From Alcaligenes sp. SDU_A2 (GTDB lineage Bacteria > Pseudomonadota > Gammaproteobacteria > Burkholderiales > Burkholderiaceae_B): 64,000 bases of DNA. The position numbers and the translations under genes were made by a program. The notes beneath the pieces were generated by a model. The model worked only from the letters and a program-made list of their open reading frames with translations. It searched no databases and was not told the DNA's origin. The number at the start of each line of letters is the position of its first letter. Position 1 is the stretch's first letter. Shown piece by piece: positions 53,501 to 62,163 of this stretch. The stretch is from NCBI RefSeq assembly GCF_038237375.1, contig NZ_CP151273.1, positions 868,001 through 932,000 of the forward strand, in the 5' to 3' direction.

Positions 53501-54129
53501 TGCTTGAGCAGTTCGATCAGACGCTGGTGCAGCCGCTCTTCTTCGGGCCAGATCATCAGCCAGCGTTTGATGTGCGCCATTGCTTGGGACGGCGGCAAGC
53601 TGGCCAGACTGGCCTGCACATAGCGGTCGCGGCATTGGACCAGGGTTTGTCGTATCTGTGCCTGGGCATCGAGCAGCCAGTCCTGTAGCCGTTCACCGTT
53701 ATGCAGCTTGACTTGTTCCAGCAGTGTGCCGTCGTACAGATCCAGCCGTTCCAGGTCGCTTAGGGCGGGTTGGCTGGCGTGTTGCAGCAGTGCCAGCACA
53801 TCAATAAAGACCCGTTGCGGATTCAAGGAAAGCGTGTCGTGACTGATGTGCAGCACATCGTCGCAGTCGGCAAAGGCGCGACGCAGGGCATGCAGCGCGT
53901 GTCGCAGGCGCGCCCGGCCTGTGCTGATCGGGTCTTCGTGCCAGATGGTTTCGGCCAGGTGACCACGGTTAAGCGGTTTTCCCTGGGCCATCGCCAGCAT
54001 GGACAGAAGGATGCGGGCCTTGTCGTAATTGATGATCTGCGTGCGTGGTTGACCGTTTACTAAGACACGGTATGGCCCCAGCAAGCGGATCTGGATCGTT
54101 GTTTGAGGCGTTGAAGACAAGGCATCCAT
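50515..54129 (-). CDS. Large BTAD transcriptional regulator with degenerate cyclase, AAA and TPR regions
   Basis: This 1204-residue cytoplasmic protein opens with a winged-helix DNA-binding domain (residues 10-95; IRLLGPYRVLVNG, KARILLSMLA) and a bacterial transcriptional activator domain (about 105-245). Residues 266-380 look like a class III nucleotide cyclase, but the metal aspartates are gone: FCLRFQ replaces FCDLxG and GHN replaces GDG. An AAA/STAND-type NTPase follows, with Walker A GRARIGKS (467-474) and an altered Walker B IIENMQWAD (591-599). The last 400 residues are TPR-like helices. It may activate genes in response to an unknown signal. Divergent from the GntR gene across a repeat-rich gap. 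Confidence 0.85.
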   Translation of the reverse strand: MDALSSTPQTTIQIRLLGPYRVLVNGQPRTQIINYDKARILLSMLAMAQGKPLNRGHLAETIWHEDPISTGRARLRHALHALRRAFADCDDVLHISHDTLSLNPQRVFIDVLALLQHASQPALSDLERLDLYDGTLLEQVKLHNGERLQDWLLDAQAQIRQTLVQCRDRYVQASLASLPPSQAMAHIKRWLMIWPEEERLHQRLIELLKQEGQHDAAMQAYEQCSVLLADRLGCEPSPQTRQLVYQAERQTESKHDHKPAQTGLSLRPLAVVGFCLRFQAGHQHDREHSGEVIEQSSRLLNALIQQHGGWLSVAGHNQALAYFGYPDLLESPVSLAADLARAAAALRLDDRILLTIGIHADLVIDDQSGHPDPWGQLAQTVLPLSWQAMPGSPRVSLQASQRLLPEDVPVPLNGQAHELTLRLHRPGADHSHLPSRIYGRSQEFDQLVQAWAQIGPNRPLHHIAIHGRARIGKSLLIQSLADYVQKTDHPSIALQCREDRRRQAWHPLRLWLHEQLLGQMALAPIDQSDPFSTQAVQAVLDVTAQQAKALSQWLQATPDEHEQNEPSTAQMEMFFNLLSGLSGTPRRRLLIIENMQWADPPTQKLVRLLAHATPRSPTLLITSGRTPSHGLERAERMALRPLDRTSINSLLGGQSRGPRLSRDNRSRLARLSGGNPGHAHDLLRHLELGSPANCAPSLTDLVCIQYHTLLPATRSILTTIALHDDAIAIEDIIAMLNMNADTLDSGLDTLVTLDLIERQGREIVCQPLVAQAIRQIALRREQQNAHQTIAHYGIRRRHAPEVIAQHLCLAECADAAFWWQRAAREALHRLDLRDASLFLQRSLNRSELIDDIQIRHALQFECRMLQGTIESTLYGPASASTAMAYELGRYVQNNHDNDQVMVSLWSTWSALQAQGNFDQALLVARQLLALASETGHDQNRSWALYAIGHLELWRGNLQQAEETLHLSLAVLENLPASKGRLAIEEHYPQCMTLCTLAVTLALKGDTTAALQYVRQAVQSLRPEITLIMRSITYLFGMQALYLTDQLEDCRQLAEQSLKELQKVGSPEPWSALARSFLHYCQIMLYGRESSLQPLQDCVQIVQYGLPICVDGLMGRIARALIRLGRYNEAMPWLDKAAAQGLRYCTHSLSAELHCIRGDAWLALGEPGQARQQWALAETHMEKHGLRLYARWIEARRTALQRLKL

Positions 54130-54178
54130 AGGCCCATTCTCGTATCAATAGTTAAGCAATGATGAGTAGAATGTATCT

Positions 54179-54253
54179 AATCCGTTTAATTGTCATTTTT
54201 GAGTTTTTCAAGAATAAACGGGTTCTGACATTTTTTTACGTAGTAAACGGGTT
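54179..54253. promoter_or_regulatory. Three TAAACGG(G/A)TT repeats in the BTAD/GntR intergenic region
   Basis: TAAACGGGTT occurs at 54215-54224 and 54244-54253, 29 bases apart, and the near-identical TAAACGGATT on the minus strand at 54179-54188. The array sits 50-125 bases upstream of the BTAD gene start, where activator binding sites of SARP/BTAD proteins usually lie as direct repeats. The regulator that binds is not known. Confidence 0.55.
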
Positions 54254-54261
54254 TTTGGGGG

Positions 54262-54285
54262 AAAACCAGGGTTTTCTCTGGTTTT
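54262..54285. repeat. 8-bp inverted repeat before the GntR gene
   Basis: AAAACCAG / CTGGTTTT with an 8-base spacer, 94 bases before the GntR start. It may be an operator of GntR or BTAD type, or a weak hairpin. Confidence 0.45.
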
Positions 54286-54379
54286 GACGTCCTGAGAACG
54301 GAGACGGGGGCCTGGTCCACAGATTGCCCAGGCTATGATGTGGCCTTATTCATAAAAAACACCCAGATGCCGTTTGTGT

Positions 54380-55132
54380 ATGGTCGATGCCACCCGTTCT
54401 TCATTACGCAAGCAGTCCCGCTTGCCGCTGTCGCTTAAAGTCAAATACACCTTGCGGGCGCGCCTGGAGCGGGGGGAATGGCCGGTGGGAACGCGTATTC
54501 CTACGCTGGAACAATTGATGCAGGCATATGGCGTATCGCGCGCGACGATGCGCGCTGCGCTGGACGAGCTCGAGCGCGAGGGACTGATTGAACGCACGCG
54601 CGGCAAAGGCACGTTTGTCATCGGCGATGTGGCCCAGGAGCATTGGTTGGCCTTGCCGACGTGCTGGGATGAGCTGCTTGCGTATTTGGGCCGGCTCAAT
54701 ACCGTGACGGTGGAGCTGGGCAGCGGCAAGGGCAGGGTGCCGGCGGACATTGCGGGGGCGGCTGTGCCGGATACCTATTGGTGGACGATGCGGGTCAATC
54801 ATGCCGATGGTCTGGCGTACAGCATGAGCACCGTCTATGTGCTCGATGCCGTAGCCTGGCGTCTGCAGCCCGACCTTTGCCAGGGGCCTGTGCTGCTGGC
54901 GCTCGATCGCCTGGCTCGGGATCAGATTCATGCTGCCAGCCAGACGCTGACGGTGCGGGTGGCCGACGCCGATCTGGCGCGGCACCTGAATATGGACATA
55001 GGCATGCCGGTTGTGCGGCTGTTGCGCACAGTACGCAATCAGCAGGGCCAGATTGTGTACGCTGCGCAGGTCTACTATCCGGCTCAGTATCTCAGCATCA
55101 CAACCGAGCTGTCGCCGTCTTCAACCGTCTGA
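54380..55132 (+). CDS. GntR-family regulator with UTRA domain (HutC group)
   Basis: This 250-residue protein has a GntR winged helix (LRARLERGEWPVGTRIPTLEQLMQAYGVSRATMRAALDELEREG) and a C-terminal UTRA effector domain (LARDQIHAASQTLTVRVADA, PVVRLLRTVRNQQGQIVYAAQVYYP). ATG at 54380 is preferred over TTG at 54374. It is convergent with the Bug gene, overlapping by 12 bases, and lies across the intergenic repeats from the BTAD gene. Its target could be the sulfatase-Bug operon next door, but the position does not prove this. Confidence 0.9.
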   Translation: MVDATRSSLRKQSRLPLSLKVKYTLRARLERGEWPVGTRIPTLEQLMQAYGVSRATMRAALDELEREGLIERTRGKGTFVIGDVAQEHWLALPTCWDELLAYLGRLNTVTVELGSGKGRVPADIAGAAVPDTYWWTMRVNHADGLAYSMSTVYVLDAVAWRLQPDLCQGPVLLALDRLARDQIHAASQTLTVRVADADLARHLNMDIGMPVVRLLRTVRNQQGQIVYAAQVYYPAQYLSITTELSPSSTV

Positions 55133-56092
55133 GCGTATGCCTTCTTTTTCGATAATGCGCTTCCAGCGCTGGCTGCGTTCCTGAACCCATTGTGCCGGGC
55201 TGGTGGTGCTCGACGCGTAGGGTTGGATGTCCAGCGTGCGGAGCATTTGCGCGGTCGATGGACGCTTCATGATGTCGGCCAGCAGTGTGTTCCAGGACTG
55301 AATCTTGGCGGCCGGTGTGCCTTTGGGCGCGAACACCAGATAGGCAAAGCGTTCATCGAAGTTTTCCAGGCCGGGCAGTTTGGATTCGGCCACGGTCGGC
55401 ACATCCGGAATCAGCGAGTTGCGCGTATTGCCCGATACGGCCAGCGCCGTCAGCTTGCCCTCGCGTACCGCGCCCAGCACGCCGGCAATCACCAGAAAGC
55501 CACTGTCGATGCGGCCGCCGTACATATCGTTTAGGACGGCCGGATTGCTTTTGTAAGGGATATGATCGAGCTTGACACCGCTGTCCTGGGTCAAGGCGGA
55601 CATCATCAGGTGTCCGGGCGAACCTATGCCGGCAGAGCCATAGTTCATGCGTTTGTCGCCGGCTTCTTTCAGAAACTGGGCAGCGGTCTTGATGCCCGAA
55701 TTGCTGGGCACCACCAGTACTTGATCGAATGTGCCCAGCAAAGAAACCAGTTCCAGCGAATCGCTGAGTCGGAAGTTGCTTTTCAGGTAGATATGTGGAT
55801 TGGCGGTGGCGACCGTATCCAGGGTCAGCAGCAGCGTATTGCCGTCGGGCTTGCTGCGGCCTACGGTTTCGGCGGCGATGGTGCCCGACGCGCCGGCCCG
55901 GTTCTCGACCACGATGGTCTGGCCGGTCGTGGCAGAGGCTTCGCGCGCCAGCATCCGGCCCAATACGTCCAGGGGGCCGCCAGCCGCCGAACTGACGACC
56001 AGGGTGACGGTCTCGGCGGCCAGCGCCGGTGCTGTGACAGGTGCCAGGGCGGCACAGACGGCCAGGGAGCGGAAAAGATAGCTCAGTTTCAT
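55121..56092 (-). CDS. Bug-family tripartite tricarboxylate transporter substrate-binding protein
   Basis: This 323-residue exported protein starts MKLSYLFRSLAVCAALAPVT with a signal cut near ALAAETVTLVV. Bug motifs include VVSSAAGGPLDVLGRMLARE, VENRAGASGTIAAET and HIPYKSNPAVLNDMYGGRID. It lies 44 bases after the sulfatase gene on the same strand, so it may deliver a sulfated or related organic acid to that pathway (inference). No membrane partner genes are present. Confidence 0.92.
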   Translation of the reverse strand: MKLSYLFRSLAVCAALAPVTAPALAAETVTLVVSSAAGGPLDVLGRMLAREASATTGQTIVVENRAGASGTIAAETVGRSKPDGNTLLLTLDTVATANPHIYLKSNFRLSDSLELVSLLGTFDQVLVVPSNSGIKTAAQFLKEAGDKRMNYGSAGIGSPGHLMMSALTQDSGVKLDHIPYKSNPAVLNDMYGGRIDSGFLVIAGVLGAVREGKLTALAVSGNTRNSLIPDVPTVAESKLPGLENFDERFAYLVFAPKGTPAAKIQSWNTLLADIMKRPSTAQMLRTLDIQPYASSTTSPAQWVQERSQRWKRIIEKEGIRSDG

Positions 56093-56136
56093 GCTTGTCT
56101 CCAGATGGATATGGTTTTTATGGATGCAGCAAGGGG

Positions 56137-57726
56137 TCAGGCCAGCGCCAGCGGCAATGGACTGGATTCGCTGTGTGCCATCAGCGTGTCAAGCAGTTGG
56201 CACAGCAGGCGGGTCTTCAGTTCGCTGGAGGCGGGGTCGTCCCAGAGATTATGTTGTTCCAGAGGATCGGCTTGCAGGTCGTACAGTTCGCCCCAGTTGG
56301 TGCCCTGATAGACGCTTAGTCGATGCGATTCGGTCAGCAGCGAGCGCAGTTTGCAGCGTTGCGGCATATTGAACAGCTGGCGCTGGTTCTCTTCTTCCAC
56401 CAGCAATGTGGCCCGCCATTGATGGGTCGGATCAGTCATCAAGGGCAGCAGCGAGCGTCCCTGAATGCCGTTGTAGGGCAGCAGGCCGGCCCGCTCCAGA
56501 ATGGTGGGCGCGATATCGATGGTGGAACACAAGGCGTTGTCGGCCGCGTGTCCCACTGGTCTGGCCGGGTCGAACCAGATAAACGGGGTGCGTATTATGC
56601 TTTGATAGTGCACCGGCCCTTTAAGCAGCAGTTGATGGTCGCCCATGAAGTCCCCGTGGTCGCTCAAGAACAGGATGACGGTGTTCTCGGCCAGGCCGCG
56701 TTGTTCCAGATGGTTCAGGATACGGCCGATTTCGGCATCGATATGCGTGATCGAGCCGTAGTTCAGCGCGATGGCCTCGCGCGCTTCGCGTTCTGTGCAG
56801 GCAAACAGGGCCGGCGTGTGCTTGACGGCTTTGCCCTGATCGCGCTGTTCATGCAGCCAGCGGATGTGCGGTGGGGCGGGGTGCGGGCCGGGTTCAAAGG
56901 AGGCAGGCAGCGTGACCTGTTCTGGATCGTACATGTCCCAATACTGGCCGTGGGGGGTGAAAGGGTGGTGCGGATCGGGGAAGGAGCACTGAATAAAGAA
57001 AGGCTCTCCGGCCTGGCTGTGCTGATCCAGCAAGGCGCGGGTGCGTGCGCCTATCCAGGCCGTGGTGCTGAACTCTTCAGGCACGCGGGTGCGCCATGCC
57101 TGTCCAAAATGGCTCAGTGTGATGTCCGGACTGGGCAGGGCCTGATCAGGGCCGCTCAATGCGGCGATGTCGGGGTGTTCGTTTTGCAGCCAGCGTCCAT
57201 AGTCCCCCCAGATCTGATCGCCGTGATCGACGGCCAGATCGACATGCTCGAAACCGTAAAATGGCAGCGTCATTGCGTGGTCGGGGCGTTCGCGCCAGAG
57301 GGTGCCGCATTCTTGGTCGTAATCATTGGTGGCCACCGTTTGCCGCGCTTCGTCCTGGGTGGGCGGGGCGTCGGGCTTGGGATAGAGCGGCGGGTCGTCG
57401 GTAATGTTCTGCAAGTGTGCCTTGCCCACCAAAGCGGTGCGCCAGCCTGCCCGGCGCAGCACGTCCACGAAGGTATTTGACTCCAGCGGCAGGGGCACGC
57501 CGTTGTGGCGCGCGCCGTGTACCGAGGGCATGCGGCCGGTCATCAGCGAGGCGCGGTTGGGCATGCAGATGGGGGTGGCGACGTAAAAACGCTCGGCACG
57601 CCAGCCGCGTGCCGCCAGCGCGTCCAGGCTGGGAGTGCGTACATCCGGGTTGCCGTAGCAGCCCAGGTGGTCGGCACGGTGCTGGTCTGTGATGAACAGC
57701 AGGAAATTCGGTGCAGCGGTGGACAT
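56137..57726 (-). CDS. Sulfatase-family hydrolase
   Basis: This 529-residue enzyme belongs to the alkaline phosphatase superfamily sulfatases. The formylglycine site is Cys54 in TPICMPNRASLMTGR (C-x-P-x-R), and metal ligands include FITDQHRADHLGCYG and FLSDHGDFMGDHQLL. No signal peptide is evident, so it is probably cytoplasmic; relatives include choline sulfatase and phosphonate monoester hydrolase. A formylglycine-generating enzyme gene is not adjacent. It is first in the operon with a Bug gene, divergent from a LysR gene across a 103-base gap that probably controls it. Confidence 0.9.
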   Translation of the reverse strand: MSTAAPNFLLFITDQHRADHLGCYGNPDVRTPSLDALAARGWRAERFYVATPICMPNRASLMTGRMPSVHGARHNGVPLPLESNTFVDVLRRAGWRTALVGKAHLQNITDDPPLYPKPDAPPTQDEARQTVATNDYDQECGTLWRERPDHAMTLPFYGFEHVDLAVDHGDQIWGDYGRWLQNEHPDIAALSGPDQALPSPDITLSHFGQAWRTRVPEEFSTTAWIGARTRALLDQHSQAGEPFFIQCSFPDPHHPFTPHGQYWDMYDPEQVTLPASFEPGPHPAPPHIRWLHEQRDQGKAVKHTPALFACTEREAREAIALNYGSITHIDAEIGRILNHLEQRGLAENTVILFLSDHGDFMGDHQLLLKGPVHYQSIIRTPFIWFDPARPVGHAADNALCSTIDIAPTILERAGLLPYNGIQGRSLLPLMTDPTHQWRATLLVEEENQRQLFNMPQRCKLRSLLTESHRLSVYQGTNWGELYDLQADPLEQHNLWDDPASSELKTRLLCQLLDTLMAHSESSPLPLALA

Positions 57727-57829
57727 AAGCCTCCTTTTTTTAGACAGGGTTTATGTCCATTATGGAAGCCGTTGCCATAATGTTAAATTGAATAATTAGC
57801 AGTCAGACATGCTTTTTTGTAATGGGTAA

Positions 57830-58741
57830 ATGATGAGCTGGAGCGATCGCATCCGTTTGAAGCACCTGCAGGTCCTGATTTTGCTGTGTGAGTTGGAAAG
57901 CATGAGCGATGTGGCCCGGCAGTCCAATATGACACAGCCGGCCTTGTCAAAATGGCTCAAGGATCTGGAGGAAAATGTAGGCATGCCCTTGTTCGAGCGC
58001 CATGCGCGCGGCATCGTGCCTTTGCCCCCGGCCTTGGAGCTGGCACGCCAGGCCAAGGGAGTATTGAGTCGGTTGGACAGAATGGGCGTGACGCTGGAGC
58101 AGTACCGGCAAGGATTCAGGCAGCAGTTTGCGCTGGGCGTCTCGCCCATGGTGGCGGTGGTCTATTTGCCGGAGCTCTTGCGCGAGGTTCTGCAGTGCCA
58201 TCCCCAGTGCCATATCCGTATTCAAGAAGGCACATTGGATATATTGAGCAGGCAACTGGAACAGGGCGATCTGGATCTGATTATCGGTCGCATCGACGAA
58301 CTGGGCCGCAATCCAGATATGGCGTTCTTGCCTCTGGGCACGGTTCCCTTGTGCGTGGCGGTGGGCCAAAACCATCCGCTGGCCGGCCGTGCGGATCTGA
58401 AATGGACAGAAGTGCTGGATCACCCTTGGATATTGCCGCCCAAGAGCAGTCCTATGCGCAGGCGCTTCGAGTTGTCTCTGGATGCGCAGGGTTTGCGGCA
58501 TCCGCACTGCGCCATTGAATCGGCCTATGCCCATACCAGTGCCAAGCTGGCGGTGGACAGCCCGTTCCTGGTTCCGATGGCGCGCAGCATGGTCCAGGCC
58601 TATCCGGATCTGCGCATCCTGGATCTGGATTGGACGGATGCCAGCCTGCATGGGCAGTTGGGTCTGATGTGGCGACCGGAAGACGGCGGTCAGCCGCTGC
58701 TCGAACAAATCATAGGCTGGATGCGCCAACGTCATCCCTAA
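57830..58741 (+). CDS. LysR-type transcriptional regulator
   Basis: This 303-residue protein has an N-terminal helix-turn-helix (LKHLQVLILLCELESMSDVARQSNMTQPALSKWLKDLEENVGMPLF), close to the PcaQ/GbpR (CbbR-like) subtype. A LysR effector domain follows (FALGVSPMVAVVYLPELLREV). It is divergent from the sulfatase-Bug operon, the usual arrangement for local control. ATG at 57830 or 57833 may start it. Confidence 0.9.
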   Translation: MMSWSDRIRLKHLQVLILLCELESMSDVARQSNMTQPALSKWLKDLEENVGMPLFERHARGIVPLPPALELARQAKGVLSRLDRMGVTLEQYRQGFRQQFALGVSPMVAVVYLPELLREVLQCHPQCHIRIQEGTLDILSRQLEQGDLDLIIGRIDELGRNPDMAFLPLGTVPLCVAVGQNHPLAGRADLKWTEVLDHPWILPPKSSPMRRRFELSLDAQGLRHPHCAIESAYAHTSAKLAVDSPFLVPMARSMVQAYPDLRILDLDWTDASLHGQLGLMWRPEDGGQPLLEQIIGWMRQRHP

Positions 58742-58859
58742 GTCTCAATTATTCGGGCTTTGAATGTTGTTCATTTGAGCGATCTCAAATGGATAGCGGG
58801 TATTTTTGTAACCATGTATGGCTAGCGTGTTATTTTGTTTCGTCCAGACGGGTTTTGAG

Positions 58860-59972
58860 ATGAGATCAGTCCTATCAGGTTGGAAGAATTTGCAAGCAAT
58901 TGGCATCAGCTCTGTACGCGATACGCTGAGCGGGAGATACCATTCCCGTGACTTTATTCATGCCCGCATGGAGTACCTGCGCACACGAGTCATGCTGGTC
59001 GGGCTTATCTTTGCCCTCCTGACGCCGTTCTGGGCCTTCATGGACTGGCTTTTGCTGCCCAGCAGGCCGACTGATTTTTTGTTTGTCCGTCTGTTTGGTT
59101 TTGCGGGCTTGCTGGCCTGTGTGTGGCTGGCTCTGCAAGGACATCAGCGCATCCGGCTTGTCTATGTGTTGAGCGGGCTGGTATTTATGCTGCCGGCCTC
59201 GTTCTATGCCTACATGCTGCTCAGTTCGGACAGCGCGGGCCATTATGTCGTGCTGGGCTACGGTTTTATCCCTTTTCTGCTGGTCGCCACTCTCAGTATT
59301 TTTCCCTTTACGCTGCTGGAATCGGCAGTGGTGGGCGGGGCGCTGATCGGCCTACAGATACTGGCGTCGATACGCGCCGATACGTGGATGACCGCCAAAG
59401 GTATGCAGGATCTGTGGCTGTTGATAGCCTTGTTGGTGGTGGCCCTGACGGCCAATTATTTTCATCTGGGACTGCTGTTGCGCTTGTATAGACAGGCCAC
59501 GCACGATGCCTTGACCGGGTTGATGAACCGGGGAGCCTTGAACCAGCAACTGACCCAGCGCATCTGGGAAGATGGCCTGCATGTGCTGATGATAGACCTG
59601 GACCATTTCAAGCAGATCAACGATACCCACGGCCATTCGGTGGGCGACGATGTGCTGGCGCGCGCGGCCGGTTTGTTCAAAGCCCACCTGGAGCCGCAGG
59701 ATCTGGCTGCCCGCTATGGCGGCGAAGAATTTACCTTGATTCTGGCTGGCCGCACGGATGAACAGGCGCTGGAGCTGGCCCGGCAACTTTTAGGCAAGGT
59801 TCAGGCGCAGGTGCTGCACAACCACGACCGCCAGCCTTTTCAGATTACCGCCAGTATCGGACTGGCCGCCTGTGCCGCCGGACAGGATGCCGAAAAAGCG
59901 CTGCGCCTGGCCGATATGCGTCTGTATCAGGCCAAGCGGGGCGGACGCAATCAGATCGTGGCGACCGGCTAG
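58860..59972 (+). CDS. Membrane-anchored diguanylate cyclase (GGDEF)
   Basis: This protein of about 370 residues has an N-terminal membrane region of about six helices (residues 45-200, beginning MLVGLIFALLTPFWAFMDWL). A GGDEF domain follows, with DALTGLMNRGALNQQL, LMIDLDHFKQINDTHGHSVGD and active site RYGGEEF. It should make cyclic di-GMP. An RxxD inhibitory site was not clearly seen. The ORF start at 58818 is less likely than ATG 58860. The gene is convergent with the M20 peptidase gene. Confidence 0.9.
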   Translation: MRSVLSGWKNLQAIGISSVRDTLSGRYHSRDFIHARMEYLRTRVMLVGLIFALLTPFWAFMDWLLLPSRPTDFLFVRLFGFAGLLACVWLALQGHQRIRLVYVLSGLVFMLPASFYAYMLLSSDSAGHYVVLGYGFIPFLLVATLSIFPFTLLESAVVGGALIGLQILASIRADTWMTAKGMQDLWLLIALLVVALTANYFHLGLLLRLYRQATHDALTGLMNRGALNQQLTQRIWEDGLHVLMIDLDHFKQINDTHGHSVGDDVLARAAGLFKAHLEPQDLAARYGGEEFTLILAGRTDEQALELARQLLGKVQAQVLHNHDRQPFQITASIGLAACAAGQDAEKALRLADMRLYQAKRGGRNQIVATG

Positions 59973-59996
59973 GGGCTTGGCCCGGCAAGGTCGCCT

Positions 59997-60022
59997 GCCA
60001 GCCCGCCGGTCGGGGGGCTGGC
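59997..60022. terminator. Possible bidirectional hairpin between GGDEF and M20 genes
   Basis: GCCAGCCC / GGGCTGGC, 8 bp perfect with a 10-base loop, lies between the two convergent stop codons. No T run is present. Confidence 0.45.
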
Positions 60023-60031
60023 GCTGGGAAC

Positions 60032-61153
60032 CTAGTCCAGCTGACTGAGGGTTTGAATCCAGAAGTCGCGGCGCAGTGCCAGTGTGGAGACCAGAATGTG
60101 TTCGCGCAGCGTGTGGGCACCGTCGCCATCCGCGCCCAGGCCATCGAGCGTGGGCACACCCAGCGCAGCGGTAAAGTTGGCATCGCTGGCTCCCCCCGTC
60201 ATGGGGGCTTCGTTCAGCGACAGCCCTACCTGATCGGCAAACTGCTGGCAGCGGGCCAGCAGTCCGGCCGTGGCGTCGGTGCGCGACATGGCCGGTCGGT
60301 TCAGGGAAAAGGTGACATCCAACTTCACATCCGGATTGACGGCGCTCAGCGCCTGCACCTGAGCGCGCAACGTTTCAGCGGCCTGGGCGTCGGGAACGCG
60401 AAAATCGGCCCGTATGCTGCAGTGTTCGGGGACGACGTTGGGCGTGGTGCCCCCGGTAATGGTGCCCACACTGACGGTGATGCCGCGTTCGTAATCGGTC
60501 AGCGCTTGCAGCGCCAGCACTTGATGGGCGATCTCTTCAATCGCATTACGCCCTTTCTGGTGTTGGATGCCGGCGTGGGCCGGGCGCCCTTGCGCGGCAA
60601 TCTGGATAAAGCCGGTTCCTTTGCGGGCCGTCACGCACCGTCCTTCCTCGACCCGGGCCGGTTCGCACACCAGTGCGTAGCGCGCGCGGCGGGCAAAGGC
60701 TTCGGTATGCGGACGCGACAGATGGCTGCCGGTTTCTTCGTCTGGCAACAACACCATGTCCACGGGCAGGCGGGTCTGTCCGGCGGCGGCACCCAGAGCG
60801 GACAAGGCCAGGCATACGCCTGCTTTCATGTCGTAGATGCCGGGACCGTACAGGCGGTCGCCTTCGAGCCGGACGGGGTTTTTTTCTGTCGTGCCCAGTG
60901 GGTGCACCGTGTCGTAGTGGCCCAGTACCAGGATGCCTTCGCGCTCGTCGCCGGCTTGGCGGTTGTGGATGTGCAGCAGCGGTGCGCCGCCATCACCCAT
61001 GTCCTGCGCCTGTACGTGCAGGCCCAGCGATAGGGCATCGGCCGTGATGACGGCAGCCATGGCTTGCAGCGCAGCCTGATCGTGGGAAGGGGATTCCAGC
61101 CCGGTCCAGTGTTTGATCTGCTGGACAAGGTCGTTGGTCGTGGTGTCGGTCAT
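60032..61153 (-). CDS. M20-family metallopeptidase (glutamate carboxypeptidase-like)
   Basis: This 373-residue enzyme has the M20 di-zinc pattern: VLGHYDTVHPLG (His and Asp ligands near residue 77), DMKAGVCLALSAL, and the catalytic glutamate in LLPDEETGSHLSRP. GGASDANF and GLGADGDGAHTL complete the site. No signal peptide is seen, so it should work in the cytoplasm on imported peptides or N-acyl amino acids, fitting the peptide ABC importer encoded directly upstream (four-base overlap). Carboxypeptidase G2-type relatives cleave C-terminal glutamate. Confidence 0.92.
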   Translation of the reverse strand: MTDTTTNDLVQQIKHWTGLESPSHDQAALQAMAAVITADALSLGLHVQAQDMGDGGAPLLHIHNRQAGDEREGILVLGHYDTVHPLGTTEKNPVRLEGDRLYGPGIYDMKAGVCLALSALGAAAGQTRLPVDMVLLPDEETGSHLSRPHTEAFARRARYALVCEPARVEEGRCVTARKGTGFIQIAAQGRPAHAGIQHQKGRNAIEEIAHQVLALQALTDYERGITVSVGTITGGTTPNVVPEHCSIRADFRVPDAQAAETLRAQVQALSAVNPDVKLDVTFSLNRPAMSRTDATAGLLARCQQFADQVGLSLNEAPMTGGASDANFTAALGVPTLDGLGADGDGAHTLREHILVSTLALRRDFWIQTLSQLD

Positions 61154-62163
61154 GGCGTGGTTTCGAGTGGACGGATATGGTGACAGGCGGCCTGATGGCC
61201 GGTGGCGATGGTCTGCAGCGCAGGGGCGGCCTGGCGACAGAGATCCGTCGCCAGGGGACAGCGCGGGTGAAAGGTACAGCCGCTGGGTGGCTTGAGCGGC
61301 GAGGGAATTTCGCCCTGTATAGGCGCGAACTGGCGTCGGCGTCGTTGCACATCGGGCATTTCGGCCAGCAGTGCCTGGGTATAGGGGTGGGCGGCGTGAC
61401 TGAAGATCTGGGCCGTGGGTGCCATCTCCACGATGCGTCCCAGATACATAATGGCGACCCGATCGGAAATGTGGCGCACCACGCCCAGGTCATGGCTGAT
61501 GAACAGATAGGTAAAGTTGTGCCGTTCGCGCAGATCCATGAACAGATTGATGACCTGCGCCTGAATAGACACATCCAGCGCGGCCACCGGCTCGTCGCAG
61601 ACCAGAAAGTCAGGTTGCACCATCAGGGCCCGGGCAATGCCGATGCGTTGGCGCTGTCCACCGGAGATCTGGTGGGGTAGGCGGTCGCGGTACTCGGCGG
61701 CCAGGCCGACTTCGGCCAGCGCCTGATCAATCCGGGCCGGGATGTCTTGCCGGGGTGCCAAGTTATGGACGTGCAGCGCTTCGCCCAAAATTTGGTGCAG
61801 CTTTTGTTTGGGATTCAGAGAGGCTTGCGGGTCCTGGAAAATCATTTGCACCCCTAGGGTGTAGTCCAGTTTGTCCCTGGCCTTCAGTTCGGCGACATCG
61901 CGGCCTTTGTACAGTACCTGACCGGCGGAAGGCCGTATCAGACCGGCCACCATGCGCCCCAGCGTCGATTTGCCGCAGCCCGATTCGCCCACCAGACCGA
62001 CCACTTCACCCGCCGCAATGCTCAAGTTGACGGTGTTGACGGCATGGACAGTGGGCAGCTCGGGTGCCTGGCCCAAGGTTTTCATCAATCGGTAGGCCAG
62101 GTCCGGCGAGCGGCTGAATTGTTTGCGCAGATCGCGCAGTTCGATGACGGGTGTCGTGCTCAT
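61150..62163 (-). CDS. Oligopeptide/dipeptide ABC transporter ATPase (DppF/OppF type)
   Basis: This 337-residue ATPase has Walker [20 protein letters not shown] (near residue 62), signature [15 protein letters not shown] and Walker [15 protein letters not shown]. The C-terminal peptide-transporter extension with conserved Cys residues ([14 protein letters not shown]) is present. The ATG at 62163 overlaps the stop of the DppD-type gene by four bases; the longer ORF start at 62535 is an artefact inside that gene. It pairs with the DppD-type ATPase. Confidence 0.94.
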   Translation of the reverse strand: MSTTPVIELRDLRKQFSRSPDLAYRLMKTLGQAPELPTVHAVNTVNLSIAAGEVVGLVGESGCGKSTLGRMVAGLIRPSAGQVLYKGRDVAELKARDKLDYTLGVQMIFQDPQASLNPKQKLHQILGEALHVHNLAPRQDIPARIDQALAEVGLAAEYRDRLPHQISGGQRQRIGIARALMVQPDFLVCDEPVAALDVSIQAQVINLFMDLRERHNFTYLFISHDLGVVRHISDRVAIMYLGRIVEMAPTAQIFSHAAHPYTQALLAEMPDVQRRRRQFAPIQGEIPSPLKPPSGCTFHPRCPLATDLCRQAAPALQTIATGHQAACHHIRPLETTP

